The translations under genes were made by a program, and so were the position numbers. From Bacillota bacterium (GTDB taxonomy: Bacteria > Bacillota > Sulfobacillia > JAJZYS01 > JAJYTV01), in assembly GCA_021793315.1 (NCBI GenBank), contig JAJYSZ010000007.1, positions 1 through 57,087 of the forward strand: a stretch of 57,087 bases of DNA, written 5' to 3'. The notes below the pieces were generated by a model. The model was not told where the DNA came from and ran no database searches. It saw nothing but the letters and a program-made list of their open reading frames with translations. Every line of letters begins with the position of its first letter. The first letter of the stretch is position 1. Below, in pieces: positions 1-6,877 of the stretch.

Positions 1-226
1 CCACCTGAAGGCCGTTGCCCGTGGCCGTCATGTCGTCGTCTACTCCGAAGAGCCCGACGGCGAGAAGGTTTCCCGCATCCGCTTCTGCGCCCTCGACCAC
101 TACCAGTTCCGGCTCGACGTCACCACCCACCCTGGCCGATGGGAGCCTACACCCTACGAAGGCGAGTTGCCCCAGCTCTGCGACTCTGCCCTGAAGGACC
201 TCCCCTGGCTCCTGGCCGAGTTCTGA
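1..226 (+). CDS. Hypothetical protein, C-terminal fragment cut by window edge
   Basis: Reading from base 2, an open frame gives 74 residues and ends at a TGA at 224-226; the start lies outside the window. The fragment runs from HLKAVARGRHVVVYSEE to DLPWLLAEF. It is acidic, rich in aromatic residues, and shows no membrane segment or catalytic motif. I do not recognise a named family. Small proteins with this look often sit beside integrases and transposons in Bacillota, and the next genes here are such remnants, so it may be part of the accessory region. Codon use (C or G in most third positions) supports real coding. Confidence 0.6.
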   Translation, partial: HLKAVARGRHVVVYSEEPDGEKVSRIRFCALDHYQFRLDVTTHPGRWEPTPYEGELPQLCDSALKDLPWLLAEF

Positions 227-449
227 GGAACGAACTTCCGGAACGCTGCACTAGGCAGCCTCACACCACACATAGCTCGACGCCGTAATTGTTCGGCAAT
301 CTGGTACTGTTTGGGCTGCGTCAGACCCTTCAAGAAATCCAGCCTTCGCGGTTGGAGCTGCACCTTCGCAAATCCTCTGCTGCCAAGCACACCTGCGTAG
401 GGAGAAACTGTGCACCCTCCTGTACCCTACCCTTTACCCACATCTCAGC

Positions 450-480
450 TGTCATGAGTTAACAGGCTAAGTGTAATCGC
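450..480 (+). repeat. Candidate left end of the transposon (TGTC-type terminus)
   Basis: The stretch starts TGTCATGAGTTAACAG and continues to TGTAATCGCC, just beyond the 3' end of the three-gene transposase operon. Ends that begin 5'-TGTC and carry further TGT(C/A)-containing repeats are typical of the TniA/TnsB/MuA-like transposon group, which fits the neighbouring transposase plus ATPase. The matching right end cannot be found because the element is truncated near 3035. This is inferred from position and the first four bases; no target-site duplication can be checked. Confidence 0.35.
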
Positions 481-484
481 CCAG

Positions 485-499
485 GCTATCTAAGATAGC
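485..499. repeat. Perfect short palindrome next to transposon third gene
   Basis: GCTATCT-A-AGATAGC is a perfect 7-base inverted repeat around one central base, six bases beyond the stop of the third transposon gene. With a one-base centre it is a poor hairpin but a plausible protein-binding palindrome, for instance a transposase or regulator site inside the element end. Confidence 0.4.
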
Positions 500-504
500 A
501 TTGC

Positions 505-975
505 TCACGGTAAGTGCGAGCGTTCGGGGCTGCGGAGGTCGTTGGCCCAGGTGAGGGCCTGGTCAAGGAGGTCCGCGGGGGCATCAGGGAAGTCCTGACG
601 GAGGGCGGCGGAAGCATCGGAGGGGCTGGCGCCCGAAGCGAGCAGGTGGTAGGCGCGAAGGTAGGCGCGGCCGAGCGGTGACGCGGGCTGCGCGCTCTGT
701 TTTGCTGGGGAGGGTTGTGCTGGCGCCGGTCGCGGGTGTTCGGCCGGTGCACGGTCATCCTGCACGCGGCGGAGCACGCCGCGGAAGAAGGCACCCGGGG
801 AGCGGATGGCGCCGGCGCGGTAGGCTCTGTGGCGCAGGATGCGGCGCAGGGCCTCCTGGGCCTCGGTGAGGCCGGCCATCTCCTCGCGAAGGATCCTTTC
901 GCAGGCGCGCGGCGCAAGGCCGAGGGCCTGCGCGATGGTCGAAAGGGTCTCTTCGCCAGTTGGCTCGCCGCTCAC
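505..975 (-). CDS. Small third protein of the transposon operon
   Basis: A 156-residue protein starting MSGEPTGEETLS. The first 70 residues are predicted helical, with a short helix-turn-helix-like stretch around residues 12-30 and a basic segment (RILRHRAYRAGAIRSPGAFF), followed by a Pro/Ala-rich linker and an acidic helical tail. Its start overlaps the stop of the upstream ATPase gene in an ATGA arrangement, so it is translated as the third cistron of the transposase-ATPase operon. Third genes are common in TniA/TniB-type elements, but this one is too short for TniQ and I see no zinc motif. A DNA-binding accessory role is only an inference. Confidence 0.6.
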   Translation of the reverse strand: MSGEPTGEETLSTIAQALGLAPRACERILREEMAGLTEAQEALRRILRHRAYRAGAIRSPGAFFRGVLRRVQDDRAPAEHPRPAPAQPSPAKQSAQPASPLGRAYLRAYHLLASGASPSDASAALRQDFPDAPADLLDQALTWANDLRSPERSHLP

Positions 976-1727
976 CTGAGGTCAAACTCCTCGACGGCCG
1001 CCTGGACGTCCTGGGCAGTGACGGCACCGCTATGCTGCTGCGCATCTCGCAGGGCGATGCGGGCGAGCGCCGCGAGGATGCGGGGGATGGCCCGGGAGCG
1101 CTGGAAGAGGAGCTCCTGGGCCTGCGGTGCGAAGTCGCCGAGATCTTGGAGGAACGCCGCAGTCTCGACGCGGGTAAAGCCGTAGAGGCGCACTCGCACG
1201 GATATGCGCTGGGCGATCGGCTCCATGGCCTGCGAGCGCAGGTGCGCCGGCAGGGCGCCGGTGCCGATGAGCAGGATGCGCACGGGCAGGGGCTCCCCGA
1301 GCGGTGTGGCGAGCAGGTTCCTGAGGCCGGAGAGGACGTCCTGGGGCAGGTCCTGGGCCTCGTCCAGGGTGACGAGGAGGAGCTTTTGGGCCTCGCGCCA
1401 GGGGGCGACGACGGCCTGGATCTCCGAGAGGAGTTCCGGGGTGGTCCAGGCGAGGCGCTCGCCGAGGCCAAGGGCGAGGGCGCGCAGGAAGGCGCGCAGG
1501 CTCCCGAGCGGTGCCGAGAGCGGCACGGTGACGATGCTGCGGGAGGAGCCTTCACTGGAGGCTCCTCCGAGAGAGCGGACGAAGGCCTGGACGGCGAGCG
1601 TCTTGCCGACGCCGGGCTCGCCGCTGACGACGGCGATGCCGCCGACGGAGAGGAAATAGGAGAGTCGGCTTTCGAGGTCCTGACGGCCCTGGGAGAGCAG
1701 GAGTTCCTGGGACAGCTCGGTCACCAT
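972..1727 (-). CDS. Transposon AAA+ ATPase (TniB/ExeA-like)
   Basis: A 251-residue P-loop ATPase. Walker A is GEPGVGKT at residues 36-43 and Walker B is LLLVTLDEAQ with D122-E123; a sensor-like region LLIGTGALP follows. The family (TniB, MuB, ExeA-like) couples ATP binding to target choice and activation of a DDE transposase. The gene lies directly behind the transposase with an ATGA overlap at 1727 and in front of the small third gene, also with an ATGA overlap, so the three form one operon. This reading frame is intact although the transposase upstream is broken. A general ExeA-type housekeeping ATPase is unlikely given the context. Confidence 0.85.
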   Translation of the reverse strand: MVTELSQELLLSQGRQDLESRLSYFLSVGGIAVVSGEPGVGKTLAVQAFVRSLGGASSEGSSRSIVTVPLSAPLGSLRAFLRALALGLGERLAWTTPELLSEIQAVVAPWREAQKLLLVTLDEAQDLPQDVLSGLRNLLATPLGEPLPVRILLIGTGALPAHLRSQAMEPIAQRISVRVRLYGFTRVETAAFLQDLGDFAPQAQELLFQRSRAIPRILAALARIALRDAQQHSGAVTAQDVQAAVEEFDLR

Positions 1728-3035
1728 CAGATTTCACCGTCCTTCGTGATCGCAGTGAGATAGCGGCTGAGGTGCAGGTCGCGGCCAGCGCGACGGACGA
1801 AGCCAAGGAGGCGCTGCTCGGCCTCTGCGGGTAGGGGCAGGCCGGGTCGGGAGAGCGTGAGGCGCAGGAGGTCCATCTCCTCGACGTGCATCTCGCTCCC
1901 GAGGGCCTCCTGCAGCAGGGCGGCGAGGGATGCGTCGGAGAGGGCGAAGGCGGGCGGCGCCTGCGGCGAGGGGCCCGGCCGATCGGGCAGGGCCTGGAGG
2001 TAGGCACCCGGCGCCGTGCGGCGCCGCCGCGCGGGCTCGGTGAGCTTCGGCAGCGCCAGGTGCGCGACGGGCAGCGCGGGCTTGGCGGCGATCGTCTGGT
2101 CCTGAAGTTCGATGTACACCACGGACAGATCGAAGAGGTGGAAGGCCACTGTGACGGGCAGGCCAACGAGGTCGTCGGGCACCGCGTAGCAGTTGCCGCC
2201 GAGGGGCTTCGTCGTGCCGTGGCGGCGGCGGTTGTAGTCCTCGATCCAGCGGGCGAGGAGATCGTTGACGGCATCGAGGCTGGTGATCTCGCCACGCTCC
2301 AGGAGATCCCGCAGGGCCGGTTCCACCTGGTCCTGGATGGTGCGGAACACCCGCTCCACGCGTCCCTTCCCAGTTGGCTGCCGCGGGGCAGCGTGGATCG
2401 GCCGCACACGTAGGTCCGCAAGCACCCGCAGGAAGTGGCGCGAGACGTAGGGGCTCCCGTTATCAACGTGCGCCCCGGCCGGTACGCCATAGCGGGCGAT
2501 CGCCCGCCACAGGCAATCGTCGAAGGCCGGCAACCGCTGGTTGAGGTAGTACCTAGCGGCGACGATCGTGCGCGAGTAGACGTCGAGCCAGAGGTGGAGC
2601 CGCAGACGGTGGCCGTGCATCCAGGGCCCCGGCGAGGCGTCACTCCGCCAGAGCGCCATTGGCCCCTCCACCTCCCAGCGGCGGTAGGCGCGCCGCGTTC
2701 CCTGCTCGGCGCGCGGCGCCCTCTCGCGCAGGATGCGGCGCACGGTGGAGGGGCGCAGTTCCCCCTCGGCCACCTCGCCTGCGAGTTCCAGGTGCGGATG
2801 AGGACGGGCGTCGTTGCCTGCGGATGCTCTGTGCGCAGGGCAATGAGCCGCTCCAGGGTCTTGGGCGCGATCGCCCTGATCGTGCCCTTGTCGCTGCGTT
2901 CCTGGCGCATGAGCGCCTTGGCCCCGCCTTCGCGCACTGCCGCGAGCATGCGGTAGAAGGTCGCACGGCTGAGGTGTCCCGTCGAACCCTCATCCAGATG
3001 GAGCTCGCTCTCCGCGAGCTCCGCCACCTGGCGCA
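1727..3035 (-). pseudogene. DD35E transposase, N-terminally truncated and frameshifted
   Basis: The catalytic core is intact in the downstream part (start counted from 2773): D45 in WRSDASPG, D104 in HVDNGSPY and E140 in GKGRVERVF, with the 35-residue D-to-E spacing of retroviral-type integrase folds. The upstream part, with a helix-turn-helix-like region (LSRATFYRMLAAV), lies in another frame from 3035 to about 2789. Adding one base at 2788-2790 joins the two into a continuous WELAGEVAEGEL stretch, so a one-base deletion is the likely lesion. At about 3035 homology stops abruptly at the integrase remnant, so the natural N-terminus and the right transposon end are missing. The family is IS481/TniA-like, paired with an ATPase. 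Confidence 0.8.
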
Positions 3036-3042
3036 GGCGCGA

Positions 3043-3755
3043 GGAGCCGTGCGACCGCTGCCGTACCCCGAGACCGGACGCCCCATCGAGTTCCTGCTCA
3101 TGCGCCACGGCACGCGCGTCAGCATCGCCCTCATCCGCAACACCCTTAGGCGCGCGGTGGGGATTGCGGGGCTCGTGGACGCCAAAGGCCGGCCGCGGCA
3201 CATCACCCCGCATCAGTTCCGTCACACCTACGCGACCGCATTGATCAACGCCGGCATCAGCCTGCCTGCCCTGATGCGCCTGCTCGGCCACGTCAGCGCG
3301 ACCATGAGCCTGCGCTACGGCCACCTCTTCGACGCGACAGTCAGGCAGCAGTACGAGGCGGCCCTTAGCGAGGCGAAAAGCCAGTACTCGACGGCGATGC
3401 TTGAGGTTGCAGTGGCGACAGCGGAGGGAGAGCCGGACGCTAACTGGATGAGAGCGGCAAGCTCAAGACGCGGCTCGCCCACGGCTACTGCCTGCGCGAA
3501 CTCGCCCAGCAGGCCTGCCCGGTCGCGAACGTCTGCGAGCGGTGTCCGGCGTTCCTGCCATTGCCGGAGGAGAAAGAAACGATCCGCCGCCAACTGGAAG
3601 ACGTCAAGCTGCTGATCCGCGATGCTACGATGCGCGGCTGGGAGACGGAAGTCAGACGGCACCAAGAGGTCGCCAATCACCTACAGGGGCTGCTCGACAG
3701 CCGGCCTGACCCGCCGGTAACGCCAACGAAGCGTCGAACCCAGGCGGCACGATAG
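3043..3755 (+). pseudogene. Tyrosine recombinase (integrase), C-terminal half with frameshift
   Basis: From about 3043 the plus strand encodes the catalytic domain of an XerC/D-like integrase. HQFRH supplies the His-x-x-Arg pair, LLGHVS the second His, and LRYGHLF the Tyr region. The N-terminal core-binding domain and the first catalytic Arg are absent, replaced by the transposase remnant on the other strand. Near 3450 the frame breaks. Adding one G (ATGAGAG to ATGGAGAG) restores a family-typical tail with KTRLAHGYCLRELAQ and a Cys-containing segment (QQACPVANVCERCP) that ends at TAG 3755. So it is both truncated and frameshifted. It probably came from an integrative element or a transposon with its own recombinase. 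Confidence 0.8.
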
Positions 3756-4000
3756 CGCTGCAGCATACGGCGATCAAAGGAGGAAGCGGAGGCGCGTGAG
3801 TTGTGTGCCGCCGTCCGCTCGGACTCGGGGAGCGTGTCTGTCGAGGGCGTTACGCCAGGGAGAGAATGTCCTGTGTTACCACCCTGAACCTCGATACGTT
3901 CGGACAATCCATCGTCGTGCATGCGATCAGCCTGAATGTGGGCCGTGACCAAGCGCTGCACCCGCCGGCGGCCTCTAGCGGGAAAACCTGGTGAGGTCAT
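3756..4000. other. Intergenic stretch without a recognisable gene
   Basis: Open frames on both strands here are low-complexity or Arg-rich and match nothing I recognise. No tRNA, terminator or repeat is evident. It is probably eroded DNA between the integrase remnant and the dehydrogenase tail at 4001. Confidence 0.5.
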
Positions 4001-4056
4001 CTAGCGTCTGAGGACACAGCCTCCGTCGACATGGAGCACCTCTCCAGTCACGAACT
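4001..4056 (-). pseudogene. Remnant tail of a short-chain dehydrogenase
   Basis: The minus strand reads FVTGEVLHVDGGCVLRR and then TAG at 4003-4001. This matches the conserved C-terminal TGxxLxVDGG segment of classical short-chain dehydrogenases/reductases. A stop codon (TAG) lies two codons upstream in the same frame, so only about 17 residues survive. It sits directly behind the frameshifted MFS gene, so an SDR gene may once have followed that transporter or been joined to it by deletion. The match is short but strongly patterned. Confidence 0.6.
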
Positions 4057-4065
4057 AGTGAGAGA

Positions 4066-5168
4066 TCAACTTCGGCGCGTCGTTGCGGCCAAGATGCCTG
4101 CCCCTGCGACACCGACAAGGCCAACCAACGGGAGCGCCGAGGAAGCGGGCAAGGATGTGAGCAACGCGCCGACGGCCGGCCCACCCAGGGCGATGCCTCC
4201 GTCGTAGGCGAGATAGAAGATCGCAGACGCGGAGCCACGCCGAGCAGATGGTGCACGCTCGAGAAGAGGGGCCAAGACCGCCGGATGGATGCTGCCGCCG
4301 GCGACGCCGTATAGCATGGCTGCAGCAACCAACTGGCCCATGGTTATTGCCCAGCCGAGGAGGGCCATGGCGACGGCGGCGGCCACGGCTCCAGGAATCA
4401 CAAGCCACGCCCGACCGTGGCGGTCGCCGATCCTGCCAGAAATGGCGCGCGTGCCGGTAACTGCCAGGGCATAGACGGTGTAATACAAGCCGAAGGCAGG
4501 GATGGCACGGGCAGCGCCGCGTACGGGTACGAAGTCCACGTGGACGGCATAGGTGATGCCGAAGGTGCCGATAGCCAAGGCAGCCGGCCACCACGGCACT
4601 CTGGCGCCGTCAGCCGCTGGTTGTTCGACTGGTAGGCGACTTTCCGGTGCCCGTAACGCCAGCAGGGCGCCCGCTACGCAAGCCAGGGCGGCGAGCCAGA
4701 ATACGATCGCTACGCGCCCGCCCTGGAAGAGCCCGATACCGATCAGAGGGCTAAAAGCGGCGGCAGCGTTGGTGGAGATGCCAAACTGGCTCAGGGTCGA
4801 AGTTAGGTTGCCGGGCCGGGCAATGGAAACCAAGCCGGCATCAGGGCGGTGGTGAAGAGGGCCAACCCAACCCCCTGCAGCGCCCGAGACACCCCGACCG
4901 CGACCGGAGTGGCGGCGGACGCCAGGAGCACGGCCCCGGCCGCGACGATGACTGCACCCACCGTCAGGGGCCTACGCTGTCCGAGGCGGTCGGCGATCCA
5001 GCCGGCAGGCACCCGCGCAAGCATTGTAGCCACAACGAAGGCGGTCCCGACCCAACCGACCACTGCGGTGTCTCCGCCCATGCCGCGGGTAAGAAGTGGC
5101 ACGACGGCCTGACATGCGTACACAGCCGAGTAGACCATCAGGTTGGCTGCGGCCAGCCACCAGATCAT
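4066..5168 (-). pseudogene. MFS efflux transporter, single frameshift
   Basis: Two overlapping frames together make one 12-helix major facilitator. The N-terminal part (start ATG at 5168, MIWWLAAANLMVYSAVYA) has four to five helices and the family motif GWIADRLGQRR between helices 2 and 3. The C-terminal part from about 4826 holds the remaining helices and ends at 4066. The break is in GCTTGGTTTCC near 4830; one added G restores AWVSIARPGNL. The start codon overlaps the stop of the acetyltransferase gene (ATGA), so it was the second cistron of that operon and probably exported the same toxic compound or its product. Either a young pseudogene or a base-call error. Confidence 0.75.
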
Positions 5169-6118
5169 AGGAGCTGTTCCATCATCACCGTGTCGACCCA
5201 TCGCCCGTCGAGCTGTCCTTGTTCATGTAGAACGCCGACCACCTGAAAGCCCATACGGGCGTAGAGGGCCATACCCGATGCATTGAACGGGAAGGCGGTT
5301 AGCACGAGCTTGTGGTACCCCAGTGTCTTCGCTCGACGGACGAGTTCCGCGAGCAGCAGGGTGCCAACGCCCTTCCCGCGCAGGTCCCGCGCCACGTAGA
5401 CGGACAAGTCGGCGACGTGTCGGTACGCTTCGCGAACATTGAACGGATTGAGCGACGCCCATCCTTCCACCTGTCCTGACGTCACTGCGACGATGACGGG
5501 ATGGCGGGTTTGGCGACCAGTGAGCCATGCCACCCGCTCATCCTCTGTGTGCGGGGACTCGTCGAGGGTGGCGATGCGGTCCTCGATGCCTTGATTGTAG
5601 ATGCGTGTGATCGCGACGACGTCCTCGACGCCGGCACGCCGGACCCAAGGCAACGGTCGCCTCAGGGAGACACCCATCACCACGGCCGTGTCCGGACACG
5701 CCTCCTGGAACTCCGGTGAGAACCGCATTGAAAGTGGAGCGTCGGCCCTGGCGACACGGGCAAAGCCGAACCGAGGGAAGAATCCGTCGGCTGTGGTCGT
5801 AAGCAGATACGCCCGTCTGAACCCTTCCGACGCAACTTCTTCGAGCACAGTGACGGAAAGGCGCTCGGCAAAGCCCTGCCCACGAGCGGTGGGATGCACG
5901 GCCACCGAGCGCAAGAGGACTGCATCGTCATGCACCTCGGTCGCTGCACAGCCAAGCACATTGCCTTCTCGTTCGACGACCCAGAATCGGGATAGGTGAT
6001 CCATGGCGCCGTCGAGTGGGAGTTGGACCGCAGACAGCAGGCCAGCGATCACGGGCCAGTCGTTCGTGGCGGCTCGCCGAAGGGAAACGTCAGCGAGGTC
6101 ACGCCCACCGATGCTCAC
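5165..6118 (-). CDS. Fused double GNAT: ArsN2-like plus ArsN1-like acetyltransferase
   Basis: A 317-residue protein with two GNAT domains. Residues about 12-155 resemble ArsN2, the arsenic-locus acetyltransferase (VAVHPTARGQGFAERL acetyl-CoA loop; LLTTTADGFFPRFGF). Residues about 157-317 resemble ArsN1/phosphinothricin acetyltransferases (AITRIYNQGIEDR; RDLRGKGVGTLLL; a C-terminal QLDGRWVDTV). ArsN1 enzymes N-acetylate the glutamate mimics phosphinothricin and arsinothricin; ArsN2 is known mainly from arsenic operons. The start is GTG at 6118, nine bases after AAGGAGAG (6127-6134); the open frame runs further upstream without a better site. It overlaps the downstream MFS gene by ATGA and is divergent from a MarR gene. 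Detoxification of an arsenical or amino-acid antibiotic is inferred. Confidence 0.8.
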   Translation of the reverse strand: MSIGGRDLADVSLRRAATNDWPVIAGLLSAVQLPLDGAMDHLSRFWVVEREGNVLGCAATEVHDDAVLLRSVAVHPTARGQGFAERLSVTVLEEVASEGFRRAYLLTTTADGFFPRFGFARVARADAPLSMRFSPEFQEACPDTAVVMGVSLRRPLPWVRRAGVEDVVAITRIYNQGIEDRIATLDESPHTEDERVAWLTGRQTRHPVIVAVTSGQVEGWASLNPFNVREAYRHVADLSVYVARDLRGKGVGTLLLAELVRRAKTLGYHKLVLTAFPFNASGMALYARMGFQVVGVLHEQGQLDGRWVDTVMMEQLL

Positions 6119-6340
6119 GATTGAGTTCTCTCCTTCCGCTGCCAGTCGCATGGCCTCAAGTCCACGGCGAAGCATCTTGCGCCCATGGCATCATCACCCC
6201 TTCTGACTCCGACCGCCTTACCCCTCAACTTGTGGTCCACCATCAGCGATGTGTGGAACGCGTGAGACCCGGCAGCCCAGCCTGCCGCAATGCCAGATCC
6301 CCGCTCCAATCTCGAGGACGTCCCCTGAGTCGCCGAAGTC

Positions 6341-6370
6341 TTCACGGCCACGATGATTGTGTGATACAAC
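6341..6370 (+). promoter_or_regulatory. Putative promoter of the marR-MFS unit
   Basis: A -35 like TTCACG (6341-6346) and a -10 like TACAAC (6365-6370) are 18 bases apart, each matching the sigma-A consensus at four of six positions. The -10 overlaps the palindrome at 6367-6381, so a bound repressor would block initiation. Confidence 0.45.
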
Positions 6371-6381
6371 TACTGTAGTTG
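6367..6381. promoter_or_regulatory. Palindromic operator between divergent resistance genes
   Basis: CAACTAC-T-GTAGTTG is a perfect 15-base palindrome in the intergenic region between the acetyltransferase (minus) and the marR gene (plus), 31 bases before the marR ATG. Its size, symmetry and CAACTA/TAGTTG half-sites suit MarR-family dimers, and MarR regulators usually bind the promoter region they share with their targets. Autoregulation and control of the divergent operon are inferred. Confidence 0.6.
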
Positions 6382-6412
6382 GCAAGTGAATCGTGAGGAT
6401 GGTGTGTGTCAA

Positions 6413-6877
6413 ATGGAATCGGGACAATCCACGATGCATCTCCTCAGGGATGTCACTCGAACGTTCGCCCGCGTACAGCGACGGGCGTTTAGCTGCTGCG
6501 GGCCGGCGTCGGAGACGCAGTGCCTCGCGCTGACCGCTCTTGGTCCCGGCGAAGCACTGCCGGTATCCGAACTCGCGGCGCGCCTTGGCACCGACGTCGC
6601 TTGGGCGAGCCGCACCGTCGAACAGCTCCATCGCTCTGGAGATGTCCAACGTCTTGCGGACCCGTCCGATCGCAGAGTTGCCCTGGTGAAGTTGACGCCA
6701 GCTGGAGAACTTCGCGCACGAGAACTTCAGCAGGCGCTGGAAGCCCACGCTGAGGCGATCTTGCACGCGATTCCAAAGGAGCGTCGTGACGCCGTGTTGG
6801 AGGCTCTGCACCTGCTGCAAGGGGCGCTCAGGGCGGCAGAGCAGGACACCATCGTCGCACCGTTAGAGCTTCAGTGA
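6413..6877 (+). CDS. MarR-family regulator with Cys-Cys-x7-Cys cluster
   Basis: A 154-residue winged-helix repressor counted from ATG 6413 (an in-frame GTG at 6386 is also possible; GTGAGG lies 14 bases before the ATG). The recognition region is ELAARLGTDVAWASRTVEQLHRSG and the wing carries DPSDRRVALV, both typical of MarR. Residues C28, C29 and C37 in FSCCGPASETQC lie at the start of the DNA-binding domain. This cysteine-bearing subgroup is familiar to me next to ArsN2-type acetyltransferase genes, so sensing of a thiol-reactive metalloid or electrophile is plausible but unproven. Its stop overlaps the start of the downstream MFS gene (GTGA), so the two are co-translated. Confidence 0.85.
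   Translation: MESGQSTMHLLRDVTRTFARVQRRAFSCCGPASETQCLALTALGPGEALPVSELAARLGTDVAWASRTVEQLHRSGDVQRLADPSDRRVALVKLTPAGELRARELQQALEAHAEAILHAIPKERRDAVLEALHLLQGALRAAEQDTIVAPLELQ

Larger units (their letters stand above)
227..504. other. Gene-poor stretch before transposon remnant
   Basis: No convincing gene is seen in these 278 bases, and the base composition is lower in GC than the flanking genes. It contains the candidate left transposon end at 450 and a 15-base palindrome at 485-499, listed separately. Confidence 0.5.

Noticed and set aside
154-390. A 78-codon minus-strand open frame (RRLDFLKGLTQPKQYQIAEQL)
   Set aside because: Part looks protein-like, but it overlaps the partial first gene, has no ribosome-binding site and no family I know.
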